The notes under the pieces are model-generated. The model had not been told where the DNA came from and did no database searches. It saw nothing but the letters and a program-made list of their open reading frames with translations. A stretch of DNA of 12,174 bases from CAG-791 sp002394525 (lineage in GTDB: Bacteria; Bacillota; Clostridia; Lachnospirales; Lachnospiraceae). The position numbers were made by a program, and so were the translations under genes. Every line of letters begins with the position of its first letter. Position 1 is the stretch's first letter. The stretch covers positions 1-12,174 of the forward strand of contig CAMNFJ010000092.1 of assembly GCA_946536955.1 (NCBI GenBank), given 5' to 3'. Shown piece after piece: positions 1 to 7,165 of this stretch.

Positions 1-17
1 CGTACGTCCGGTGCAAT

Positions 18-50
18 GGGAGGGCGGAGCCGCTTGGCTCCCCTCTACCC
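18..50 (+). terminator. Possible intrinsic terminator of an upstream unit
   Basis: GGAGCC (26-31) and GGCTCC (36-41) pair perfectly around a GCTT loop. The stem extends outward, past a C/C mismatch and one bulged A, to GGG at 18-20 with CCC at 48-50. The following bases (TATTCTTCAT) are only moderately T-rich, so termination may be weak. No coding region can be seen before it. It may end whatever lies upstream and insulate the mraZ promoter. Confidence 0.4.
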
Positions 51-186
51 TATTCTTCATCGCGCAATACCTGTGACATCAGTCGTGGGGTGCGCGCGCA
101 AAAAGGAAACTCGCATTATCGTGGGTACAATCTCCCCGGCCCCTTTGCAGCCTTTCGATGTACAGGATTGAAAACGACTCGGACGA

Positions 187-216
187 AAAGTCGCTCAAAG
201 TATTGAAAAGTGGGTG
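187..216 (+). promoter_or_regulatory. Upstream triplet of AAAGT decamers (probable MraZ operator, distal half)
   Basis: Three AAAGT words begin at 187, 197 and 207, exactly 10 bp apart. Only the last, AAAGTGGGTG, is a full match to the proximal boxes; the other two keep just AAAGT. The array overlaps the -35 hexamer of the mraZ promoter. MraZ is known to bind tandem TGGG-type or AAAGTG-type repeats of 10-bp period upstream of its own operon, so this is a plausible weaker half-site array. That reading is an inference. Confidence 0.5.
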
Positions 217-231
217 TCAAGTTGCTATTAT
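203..231 (+). promoter_or_regulatory. Sigma-A-type promoter of the mraZ operon
   Basis: TTGAAA (203-208) is followed after exactly 17 bp by TATTAT (226-231). The predicted start is near 237-238, giving a leader of about 31 nt before the mraZ ATG at 269. Flanking AAAGT decamers sit over the -35 and just after the -10, as expected for an autoregulated dcw promoter. TTGACA at 231-236 is a perfect -35 word, but it has no -10 partner at the right distance. Confidence 0.75.
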
Positions 232-238
232 TGACAGT

Positions 239-268
239 AAAGTGGGTGAAAGTGGAGGAAAGTGGCGA
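239..268 (+). promoter_or_regulatory. MraZ box array (three tandem decamers)
   Basis: AAAGTGGGTG (239-248), AAAGTGGAGG (249-258) and AAAGTGGCGA (259-268) run head to tail with a 10-bp period and end at the base before the mraZ ATG. The common core is AAAGTGG. This matches the known MraZ operator design of repeated TGGN or AAAGTG words on one face of the helix. The middle box contains GGAGG (254-258), the mraZ Shine-Dalgarno site 10 nt before the ATG. The same bases therefore serve as operator in DNA and as ribosome site in RNA. Confidence 0.8.
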
Positions 269-700
269 ATGTTCATGGGTTCCTATGATCATTCTCTCGA
301 TGCGAAAGGGAGGATGACCATTCCTTCCAAGTTCAGAGAGGCGCTGGGCGACCGGTTCGTGATCACGAGAAGTCCGGATCCCTGCCTCTGTATCTATGAT
401 CTTCCGTCCTGGGAGCGCTTCGTGCAGAAGCTTTCAGGGCTTCCTTATAATACCCGCGAGCAGCGCCAGCTGGTCCGCTTTTTCATGTCCAATGCCTGCG
501 AGGTGGAGCCGGACAGGCAGGGCCGGGTGCTGATCCCCCAGAAGCTGCGCGACCACGCGCACATAGAAAAGAATGTGATCCTCATGGGCGTGGGCGCCAG
601 GATCGAGGTCTGGGATCCCGATACCTTCGACACGGCCGGCCTGAGCGAGGACATCAATGAGATAGCTGAAGAGATGCTGGGCAACGGCTTTGTGATCTGA
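269..700 (+). CDS. mraZ: Transcriptional regulator MraZ
   Basis: MraZ is the DNA-binding regulator of dcw operons and binds tandem repeats in its own promoter as a ring of subunits. The product has 143 residues, the usual family length. It carries the two SpoVT/AbrB-type swapped-hairpin half-domains: DAKGRMTIPSKFRE at about 11-24 and DRQGRVLIPQKLRDHA at about 82-97. The frame is open further upstream, but the ATG at 269 is chosen for two reasons. The protein then begins MFMGSYDHSLDAKGR, as the family does, and GGAGG lies 10 nt before. An upstream start at 158 would place 37 unrelated residues over the promoter and operator. It is the first gene of the operon, 85 nt before rsmH, and is probably autoregulated. 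Confidence 0.96.
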   Translation: MFMGSYDHSLDAKGRMTIPSKFREALGDRFVITRSPDPCLCIYDLPSWERFVQKLSGLPYNTREQRQLVRFFMSNACEVEPDRQGRVLIPQKLRDHAHIEKNVILMGVGARIEVWDPDTFDTAGLSEDINEIAEEMLGNGFVI

Positions 701-785
701 CGAAGCCGATGGCAGCTTACAGACGCGGCACCCGCGCCGGCATAAAAGGCTGCGGCGGGCGCATGCGTGACCGGGAGAAGAGAGC

Positions 786-1775
786 GTGAAATTCCAACAT
801 GAATCGGTGCTTTTGCAGGAAGTGATCGATGGTCTCTGCATCAGGCCGGACGGCCTCTATGTGGACGGCACCCTGGGCGGCGGCGGTCATTCCTATGAGA
901 TCGCGGCCAGGCTGACCGGGGGCGGACACCTGATCGGGATCGACCAGGACGAAGAGGCCCTGGCGGCGGCGAGAGAGCGGCTGGCCCCCTACGGGGACCG
1001 GGTCGTTTTTGTCCATGACAATTATGAGAACATGACGGGCGCCGTCCGGGCCTATATGGAATCGGGCGGGACCGTGCGTGAGGTCCCGGAGGGATCCGAT
1101 GAGGACCCGGCGGGAGGCTGCGTGGACGGCATCCTGCTGGACCTGGGCGTGTCCTCCTACCAGCTGGACAATCCGGACAGGGGCTTTTCCTACCGGAGTG
1201 ACGCGCCCCTGGACATGCGGATGGACCGGACCGCAGCGCTCAGCGCGCGGGACATCGTCAATGACTACAGCGCCCAGGAGCTGACCCGGATCCTGCGGGA
1301 TTACGGCGAGGAGAAATGCGCGGCCAGGATCGCGGCCAATATCATCCGCGCCAGAGAAGAGGGGCCCCTGGAGACGACGGGCCAGCTGGTGCAGATCATC
1401 GAGAGATCCATTCCCATGAAAATGCGGGAGAGGGGAGGAAACCCCTGCAAGCGCACCTTTCAGGCTATCCGGATCGCCTGCAACCGGGAACTGGAGGTCC
1501 TGGAGGACTCCCTGGACGCCATGATCGGCCTGCTCAGGCCGGGCGGCAGGCTCTGCATCATCACCTTCCACTCCCTGGAGGACCGCATCGTCAAAAATGC
1601 CTTCCGCAGGAACGAGAAGCCCTGCATCTGCCCGCCGGAGTTTCCGGTCTGTGTGTGCGGCAGGGTCTCGAAGGGCAGGGTGGTCACGAGAAAGCCCGTC
1701 CTTCCCGGAAAAGAGGAGCTGGACCGGAACCGACGGTCGGCGAGCGCCAAGCTCAGGATCTTTGAAAAGGCCTGA
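786..1775 (+). CDS. rsmH: 16S rRNA (cytosine(1402)-N(4))-methyltransferase RsmH
   Basis: RsmH (MraW) uses S-adenosylmethionine to methylate N4 of C1402 in the ribosomal P site. The product has 329 residues. The SAM-binding motif is DGTLGGGGHS (27-36), followed by IGIDQDEEAL (50-59). The family segments LLDLGVSSYQLD (117-128), KRTFQAIRIACNREL (222-236) and FHSLEDRIVK (261-270) are intact. The four-cysteine stretch C280/C282/C289/C291 and the RRSASAKLR end also fit the family. An acidic and Gly-rich insertion at about 93-111 makes it slightly longer than the typical 310 residues. Translation starts at GTG, with GGGAG 8 nt before it. The start gives the usual VLLQEVIDGL opening, and no better ATG is present. 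Confidence 0.97.
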   Translation: MKFQHESVLLQEVIDGLCIRPDGLYVDGTLGGGGHSYEIAARLTGGGHLIGIDQDEEALAAARERLAPYGDRVVFVHDNYENMTGAVRAYMESGGTVREVPEGSDEDPAGGCVDGILLDLGVSSYQLDNPDRGFSYRSDAPLDMRMDRTAALSARDIVNDYSAQELTRILRDYGEEKCAARIAANIIRAREEGPLETTGQLVQIIERSIPMKMRERGGNPCKRTFQAIRIACNRELEVLEDSLDAMIGLLRPGGRLCIITFHSLEDRIVKNAFRRNEKPCICPPEFPVCVCGRVSKGRVVTRKPVLPGKEELDRNRRSASAKLRIFEKA

Positions 1776-1831
1776 GGCCTTTGCGGCGCGCAGGACTCGC
1801 GACTTGAATAAGAAAAGCTGGGGAAAAACAG

Positions 1832-2314
1832 ATGGTAAGAAGCCTGGATGCGGAGAAGAAAGCTCCGCGCGGGAATAAGAAACGGCCGGAAAACGCGTAC
1901 CGGCCCGCCCGCCGGATAAGGCCGGCGGCAAATGAGGAAGCTCTGAGAGAGGAAGCTGCAGGAGAGGGCGGAGAGAGACGCAGGATCCTGACCTCCTATA
2001 TGAGCTTTCGGTCTGTCATCTTTATGCTGGTCCTGATCACCGGCATGACGGCTGTCCTGCTACTCTACATCAAGCTTCAGTCGGACGTGACCAGCACATC
2101 GGGAGAGGTCGCGGACCTGGAGAAGCAGCTGATGGAGCTGAGGTCCCAGAATGACGCCGCCTACAACGAGATTAACGACGGGATCAGTCTGGAGGAGGTG
2201 CGCGAAAAGGCGATCAATGAACTGGGCATGAAATATTCGGACAGGGACCAGATCGTCATCTACTCCGGAGAGGAGAAGGACTCCGTCCACCAGGTCGGGG
2301 AAGTGAAAAAATAA
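1832..2314 (+). CDS. ftsL: Cell division protein FtsL (septum formation initiator type)
   Basis: This is a bitopic membrane protein of the divisome that pairs with FtsQ/DivIB and a DivIC-like partner and helps activate septal wall synthesis. Its 160 residues comprise a basic cytoplasmic tail of about 58 residues, one membrane segment (about 61-80, SVIFMLVLITGMTAVLLLYI), and an extracellular coiled coil (about 84-117). A conserved end follows around ISLEEVREKAINELGMKY (118-135). Sequence similarity in this family is low, so FtsL and DivIC are separated mainly by position: between rsmH and the class B PBP gene, where ftsL belongs. GGGG lies about 8 nt before the ATG, and the gap to rsmH is 56 nt. 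Confidence 0.88.
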   Translation: MVRSLDAEKKAPRGNKKRPENAYRPARRIRPAANEEALREEAAGEGGERRRILTSYMSFRSVIFMLVLITGMTAVLLLYIKLQSDVTSTSGEVADLEKQLMELRSQNDAAYNEINDGISLEEVREKAINELGMKYSDRDQIVIYSGEEKDSVHQVGEVKK

Positions 2315-2392
2315 AAGACAGACGGCCGCCGTCCCGGGCCTGGAGGGGAAGCGGACAGCGGCTGGAAAGAATATGGAAAGGACAAAAGAAAT

Positions 2393-4501
2393 TTGGGCAC
2401 GGAGAACGAAGGACGCCGTATAGGGCGGGGACAGAAAAGAAGACAGCCTGTCCGCAAGGGACCCAGGCGTTTCACGATCAGCATGCAGAAGAGGCTGGTC
2501 TTCCTGTTTTTTCTGATCCTGGCCGCCTTTGCCTTTCTGGGCATCCGTCTCTTTCTGATTCAGAGGGACAATGGACGGGATTACACCAGACAGGTGCTGT
2601 CCCAGCAGGCTTATGACAACAAAAATCTCCCCTACCGGAGGGGGACGATCACGGACGCCAAGGGGACTGTGCTGGCTGACAGCCAGCTGGTCTACAATGT
2701 GATCATCGACGCCCGGCAGATGCTGGAAAAGCCGGAATATCTTGAGCCCTCCCTGGATGCCGCGGCTCGCCTTGGGATCAATAAGGAGGAGCTCCGGGCC
2801 GAGATCGATGCGCATCCGGCCTCCCAGTACTATATCGCCCTCAAGAACCTCCCCTATACGAAGCGGAAAGAATATGACCGCGAGGTCAGGGAGGGGATCG
2901 CCGCGGAGGAGAAGGCCCAGGAGGCCGCCGTGGAGGCCGCCATCAAGGCCGGCAAGAGTGCTTCCGAGGCGGAGCCCGTAAAGCTCGTCTACAGCAATAT
3001 CAGAGGCATCTGGTTTGAGGACAGCTATATCAGGACCTATCCGGAAGGAAGCCTGGCCGCCGATGTGATCGGCTTCACGACCGGGAGCAACAGGGGGTCC
3101 TTCGGCCTGGAGGAGTACTACAACGATACCCTCAACGGAGTGGCGGGCAGGACCTACGGATATTTTGACGAGTCCCTGAATATGGAACAGACGACCATCC
3201 AGCCGGTCGACGGCAACAGCCTGGTCCTGACCCTGGATGCCAACCTCCAGAGGATCTGCGAGAAAAACCTCAAGGAATTCAACGACGAATACAAGGACAA
3301 CAGGCACAAGGGAAATGGTACAAACAACGCCGCCTGTATCATCATGGACGTCAATTCCGGCAGTATCCTCGCCATGGCGAGCGAGCCGGGATTCAACCTC
3401 AACGACCCCTACAATATTTCCGCCGTGGCGGGCATGCCCAAGCTGGACGAGAAGGATATGCCGACCAGCTCCTATCTGACGGAGGCGGAGGCAAAGTCCC
3501 TGTCCGACGCTGACAAGGCCAGGTACCTGAGCGCGCTCTGGAACAACTACTGCATCGGGTCCCATTTTGAGCCCGGTTCCACGGCCAAGCCTTTCACGAC
3601 AGCCATGGGGCTGGATTCCGGCAAGCTCACGACAAAGGACCATTTCCTCTGCGAGGGCCAGCTCCTGGTCGGAGACACCTATGTCCGCTGCGCCCACCTC
3701 GAGGGCGACGGCGTCATCGACATCGGGCAGGCCATTGAGAGGTCCTGCAACGTCAGCCTCATGCAGGAGGCCCTCAAGATCGGGGCAGACACCTTCTGCA
3801 AGTTCCAGAATGTCTTTAACTTCGGCCTCAGGACCAACGTGGACCTGGCCGGGGAGGCCAGGACGGACGGCTATCTCTATCCGGCCGACGAGATGACGGA
3901 GATCAACCTGGCCACCAATTCCTTCGGCCAGAACTTTGAAGTGACCATGATCCAGATGATGTCGGGCTTCTGCTCCCTGATCAACGGGGGCAATTACTAC
4001 CAGCCCCACATTGTGGACCGGATCACCACCTCCGGCGGCTCTACCGTCCAGAAGATGGAACCCCGCGTCCTCAAAAAGACCGTCTCCGAGGAGACGAGCG
4101 CCCTGATGAGAAAGTACCTGATCCAGGCCGTGGAGGGGGATCACGCGACCGGAAAGCTCGCGAAGCCCGCCGGCTACCGGATCGGCGGAAAGACCGGCAC
4201 CGCGGAGACCCTGCCCCGCGACAACGGCCAGTATGTCGTATCCTTCCTGGGCTTTGCCCCGGCGGAGGACCCTCAGATCGCCATCTATGTCGTCCTGGAC
4301 CGGATCAACAAAAAGAAACAGGACGAAGCGGGCCGCGCCTGCCAGGTGAGCAGAAAGATCCTCACGGAAGCTCTTCCCTACCTGAACATCTATATGACGG
4401 AGCCCCTCACGGCAGAGGAGCTGGCGGAGCTGGAGGAGCTGGGCCTCTACGACACGAATGACCCGCAGGGAGAGGAAACAGACCAGACACAGGAAGAGTA
4501 A
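2393..4501 (+). CDS. Class B penicillin-binding protein (FtsI/PBP2B/SpoVD-like transpeptidase)
   Basis: This is a membrane-anchored D,D-transpeptidase that cross-links peptidoglycan, here with the neighbouring SEDS polymerase. The 702 residues comprise a basic cytoplasmic tail, a membrane segment at about 34-54, a PBP dimer domain beginning near YRRGTITDAKGTVLADS (81-97), and the transpeptidase domain. The active-site motifs are S396-T-A-K399, S451-C-N453 and K600-T-G602. A charged Ala/Glu/Lys-rich insertion lies at about 155-195. After the catalytic domain there is only an acidic tail of about 30 residues, with no PASTA repeat. That argues against a full SpoVD, though position alone cannot settle ftsI versus spoVD. 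The start is TTG, preceded by GGAAAGGA ending 10 nt upstream. It is the only usable start in frame after the ftsL stop, apart from an internal ATG at 2483. Confidence 0.95.
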   Translation: MGTENEGRRIGRGQKRRQPVRKGPRRFTISMQKRLVFLFFLILAAFAFLGIRLFLIQRDNGRDYTRQVLSQQAYDNKNLPYRRGTITDAKGTVLADSQLVYNVIIDARQMLEKPEYLEPSLDAAARLGINKEELRAEIDAHPASQYYIALKNLPYTKRKEYDREVREGIAAEEKAQEAAVEAAIKAGKSASEAEPVKLVYSNIRGIWFEDSYIRTYPEGSLAADVIGFTTGSNRGSFGLEEYYNDTLNGVAGRTYGYFDESLNMEQTTIQPVDGNSLVLTLDANLQRICEKNLKEFNDEYKDNRHKGNGTNNAACIIMDVNSGSILAMASEPGFNLNDPYNISAVAGMPKLDEKDMPTSSYLTEAEAKSLSDADKARYLSALWNNYCIGSHFEPGSTAKPFTTAMGLDSGKLTTKDHFLCEGQLLVGDTYVRCAHLEGDGVIDIGQAIERSCNVSLMQEALKIGADTFCKFQNVFNFGLRTNVDLAGEARTDGYLYPADEMTEINLATNSFGQNFEVTMIQMMSGFCSLINGGNYYQPHIVDRITTSGGSTVQKMEPRVLKKTVSEETSALMRKYLIQAVEGDHATGKLAKPAGYRIGGKTGTAETLPRDNGQYVVSFLGFAPAEDPQIAIYVVLDRINKKKQDEAGRACQVSRKILTEALPYLNIYMTEPLTAEELAELEELGLYDTNDPQGEETDQTQEE

Positions 4502-4519
4502 AAATAAAAGGAAAAACCA

Positions 4520-5491
4520 ATGCATGTTGATGTAGATTTTGTAGCAGCGATCGTCCCTTTTCTGACGGCCTTTGCGGTGAGCGCGGTCTCGGGAAAGTTT
4601 CTGATCCCCTTTCTCAGGAGGCTGAAGGCCGGACAGACCGAGCGGGATGACGGCCCCCGGAGCCACCTGCAAAAGACCGGGACCCCCAATATGGGCGGGA
4701 TCATGATCCTTCTGGGAGTCACGGCAGGCTGCCTTCTCCCCTTCCGGGGGAGCAGCCGGACCATCCCGGTCCTGATCCTCACCCTGGGATTCGGCTTGAT
4801 CGGCTTTGCGGATGACTATATCAAGGTGGTGAAAAAAAGGTCGGACGGCCTCCTGCCCTGGCAGAAGATGCTGCTGCAGATCGCTGTCTCCCTCCTCTTT
4901 GCCTTTTATGTGCAGAGGATCCACTATATGCCCATGGCCATGAAGATCCCCTTTATGTCGGGGCGGGTCCTGGACCTTGGCTTTTTGAACATACCGGCCA
5001 TGGTCTTTATAGCGGTCGCCACGGTCAACGGGACCAACTTCACGGACGGAGTGGACGGGCTGGCCAGCTGCGTGACCATCGCGGTCAGTGTCTTTTTCGT
5101 CATTGCGGCGGCCCTGGCCGCCTCCGGAGTGATCATGGCGGGAACGGCCATGATCGGGGCCCTGATGGGCTTTCTCCTCTACAATGCCTATCCGGCCAAA
5201 GTCTTCATGGGGGACACGGGGTCGCTGGCCCTGGGCGGCTTTGTGACGGGCATGGCCTACATACTTCAGCTCCCCCTCTTTATCCCGATCGTGGGCTTTA
5301 TCTACCTGATCGAGGTCGTGTCCGTCATGATCCAGGTGGCCTGGTTCAAGAAGACACACGGCAGACGCTTTTTCAGGATGGCTCCGATCCACCATCATTT
5401 TGAGCTCGGAGGCTGGTCGGAGGTCCGCGTCGTAGCGGTCTTTACGATCACGACGGCCGTCCTGGGCGCCATCGCCCTTCTGGCCCTCTGA
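4520..5491 (+). CDS. mraY: Phospho-N-acetylmuramoyl-pentapeptide-transferase MraY
   Basis: MraY transfers phospho-MurNAc-pentapeptide from UDP to undecaprenyl phosphate, making lipid I at the inner face of the membrane. The 323 residues are mostly membrane segments. Family landmarks are all present: DDGPRSHLQKTGTPNMGG (43-60), FADDYIKV with the Asp pair D98-D99, NGTNFTDGVDGLA with D176 and D179, FMGDTGSLALGG with D232, and the triple histidine in PIHHHFELGGWSE (289-301). AGGA about 7 nt before the ATG is a modest ribosome site, and the gap to the PBP gene is only 18 nt. The last codons and the stop lie in the first copy of a tandem duplication that fills the gap to murD. Confidence 0.97.
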   Translation: MHVDVDFVAAIVPFLTAFAVSAVSGKFLIPFLRRLKAGQTERDDGPRSHLQKTGTPNMGGIMILLGVTAGCLLPFRGSSRTIPVLILTLGFGLIGFADDYIKVVKKRSDGLLPWQKMLLQIAVSLLFAFYVQRIHYMPMAMKIPFMSGRVLDLGFLNIPAMVFIAVATVNGTNFTDGVDGLASCVTIAVSVFFVIAAALAASGVIMAGTAMIGALMGFLLYNAYPAKVFMGDTGSLALGGFVTGMAYILQLPLFIPIVGFIYLIEVVSVMIQVAWFKKTHGRRFFRMAPIHHHFELGGWSEVRVVAVFTITTAVLGAIALLAL

Positions 5492-5627
5492 CAAAGAGAG
5501 CCTGCGCTGCCACAGGACCTGTCATTGCGGCCCTGTTCTGCGACGTGCCATCTTCCGGCCCTCTGACAAAGAGAGCCTGCGCTGCCGCAGGACCTGTCAT
5601 TGCAGCCCAGTTTGGTGCCGGTGCCAT
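5478..5627 (+). repeat. Imperfect tandem duplication of about 75 bp at the mraY-murD junction
   Basis: Bases 5478-5537 match 5553-5612 at 56 of 60 positions, by hand alignment. The match breaks down for a few bases and returns with GTGCCAT (5545-5551 and 5621-5627), one base out of register. The two units are directly adjacent. Copy 1 contains the last codons and TGA of mraY; copy 2 repeats that TGA at 5564-5566 as non-coding sequence. Copy 2 can form CCTGCG-CTGC-CGCAGG (5576-5591). In copy 1 a G-to-A change disrupts that stem but makes ACAGG-A-CCTGT (5512-5522) perfect. The 173-nt gap is otherwise empty apart from the murD ribosome site. Confidence 0.9.
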
Positions 5628-5664
5628 GAAAAGGAGCGGCTGAATCTGTTTTTATCAGGAGGTT

Positions 5665-7128
5665 ATGACCAAAGCTATGGATTATAAAGGAAAAAGAGTT
5701 CTGGTGATCGGAACGGGCCTGAGCGGGGCCGGCGCGGCGCGCATGCTGGCTGCCCTGGGCGCGGAGGTCCTGGTCCTGGAGCAGAATCAGAAGGCGGACT
5801 ATCAGCAGGTCCTGGACAAGGTCACGGAAGGCCTGACCGGGGCGGAGGCAGGCAGGGTCAAAGTCCTGATCGGGGACCTGCCGGACGGCGAGGCGGCACT
5901 GCGCAGGAGTCAGGGAGAGCCGGGCTTTGACCTGGTCGTCCCCAGTCCCGCAGTCCCGCTGGACTCCCCTCTGCTGCTGAAGCTCCTGGAGGCGGAGATC
6001 CCCGTCATCTCCGAGATCGAGCTCGGATACAGGAACGACAGGGGCAGGGTCCTGGCGATCACCGGGACCAACGGGAAGACCACGACCACGACCCTGGTCG
6101 GCGAGATCATGAAAGCTTATGCGCAGGAATGCGGCAAGGGGAATAAAGGCTCTGCCGGCCCCTATGTCAGCCGGGCTCTGGTCGTCGGAAACATCGGCAG
6201 TTCCTACGCGGCCGCGTCCCTGGAGACCGGTCCCGACACCGTCACGGTCGGCGAGATCAGTTCCTTCCAGCTGGAGGCGGCGGACAGTTTCCGGCCGGCC
6301 GTGAGCGCGATCCTCAATATCACGCCCGACCACCTGAACCGCCATTACAGCATGGAAAACTATGCCGCGATCAAGGAGAGGATCGCGAAAAACCAGGCAA
6401 AAGAGGAGACCTGCGTCCTCAACTATGAGGATCCCTGGCTCAGGCCCTTCGGGGACCACCTCTGCCCGGCGAGGGTGGTCTGGTTCTCCTCGAAGACCAG
6501 GCTCCGCGAGGGCTTCTATCTGGACGGCGACAGGATCTGCAGGTCCCGCCGCCACGAAGAGCCCGAGGTCCTGCTCGATGTGCACGAGATGAACCTGGTC
6601 GGCGTCTGCAATGCGGAGAATGTGATGGCGGCGATCGCCATGACTGAGGCGGCGGGGGTCCCCATGGACCTGATCCTGTCTGTCGTCCGGAGCTTCCCGC
6701 CCGTCCCCCACAGGATCGAATTTGTGGCCGAAAAGAACGGGGTACGTTACTACAATGATTCCAAGGCCACCAATCCCGACGCGGCCATCCAGGGGATCCG
6801 GGCCATGTCGGGCCCGACGATCCTGATCGGCGGCGGCTACGACAAAAAGAACAGCTACGATGAATGGATCGAGGCCTTTGACGGCAAGGTCAAAAAGCTG
6901 GTCCTGATCGGCCAGACCCGCGAGGCGATCGCGGACTGTGCCCGCAGCCACGGCTTCGAAGAAATTGTGTTCTGTGACAGCTTCGAGGAGTGTCTGAAGA
7001 CCTGCACGGACCTGGCCGAAAGCGGCGACAGCGTGCTCCTGTCCCCGGCCTGCGCCAGCTGGGGCATGTTCCCCAACTATGAGGTCAGGGGCGATATGTT
7101 CAAGGAATATGTGCGCGGCCTGGCCTGA
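5665..7128 (+). CDS. murD: UDP-N-acetylmuramoylalanine--D-glutamate ligase MurD
   Basis: MurD adds D-glutamate to UDP-MurNAc-L-Ala in the cytoplasm, using ATP. The 487 residues show the three Mur ligase domains. First is an N-terminal Rossmann-like UDP-binding domain (VLVIGTGLSGAGAARML, 12-28). The central ATPase domain has the P-loop GTNGKTT (134-140), GEISSFQLE (196-204) and PDHLNRH (221-227). The C-terminal domain has HRIEFV (349-354), NDSKATNPDAA (364-374) and SPACASWGMF (460-469). A short Gly/Lys-rich insertion lies at about 155-169. The start is uncertain. AGGAGG (5657-5662) ends only 2 nt before the ATG at 5665 and 14 nt before an in-frame ATG at 5677 (residue 5), so either could be used. 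The gene is 37 nt before ftsW. Confidence 0.96.
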   Translation: MTKAMDYKGKRVLVIGTGLSGAGAARMLAALGAEVLVLEQNQKADYQQVLDKVTEGLTGAEAGRVKVLIGDLPDGEAALRRSQGEPGFDLVVPSPAVPLDSPLLLKLLEAEIPVISEIELGYRNDRGRVLAITGTNGKTTTTTLVGEIMKAYAQECGKGNKGSAGPYVSRALVVGNIGSSYAAASLETGPDTVTVGEISSFQLEAADSFRPAVSAILNITPDHLNRHYSMENYAAIKERIAKNQAKEETCVLNYEDPWLRPFGDHLCPARVVWFSSKTRLREGFYLDGDRICRSRRHEEPEVLLDVHEMNLVGVCNAENVMAAIAMTEAAGVPMDLILSVVRSFPPVPHRIEFVAEKNGVRYYNDSKATNPDAAIQGIRAMSGPTILIGGGYDKKNSYDEWIEAFDGKVKKLVLIGQTREAIADCARSHGFEEIVFCDSFEECLKTCTDLAESGDSVLLSPACASWGMFPNYEVRGDMFKEYVRGLA

Positions 7129-7165
7129 GGAATCCGGCCGTTTCAATGAGGAGTTTTTTTAATCA

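Noticed and set aside
122..131. TACAAT (126-131) as an additional upstream promoter
   Set aside because: There is no credible -35 at 16-18 bp and no exact extended -10 TGn. The promoter at 203-231 is far better.
158..268. An N-terminal extension of MraZ from ATG 158
   Set aside because: It would cover the promoter and operator array, has no good ribosome site, and adds residues absent from the family. GGAGG and the MFMG start at 269 are better.
717..1931. A 404-residue minus-strand frame over rsmH
   Set aside because: It is antisense to a well-conserved gene and lacks recognisable motifs, so it is treated as a composition artefact.
2060..5494. A 1144-residue open frame on the minus strand opposite the PBP gene and mraY
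   Set aside because: It lies opposite genes with clear family motifs, is rich in His, Gly, Asp and Gln with no domain I recognise, and has no evident ribosome site. GC-rich codon use on the + strand makes long antisense frames common here.
5395..7146. A 583-residue minus-strand frame over murD, including a repeated 25-residue segment
   Set aside because: The repeated peptide merely reflects the 75-bp DNA duplication at 5478-5627. The rest is the antisense of murD and resembles no protein family.
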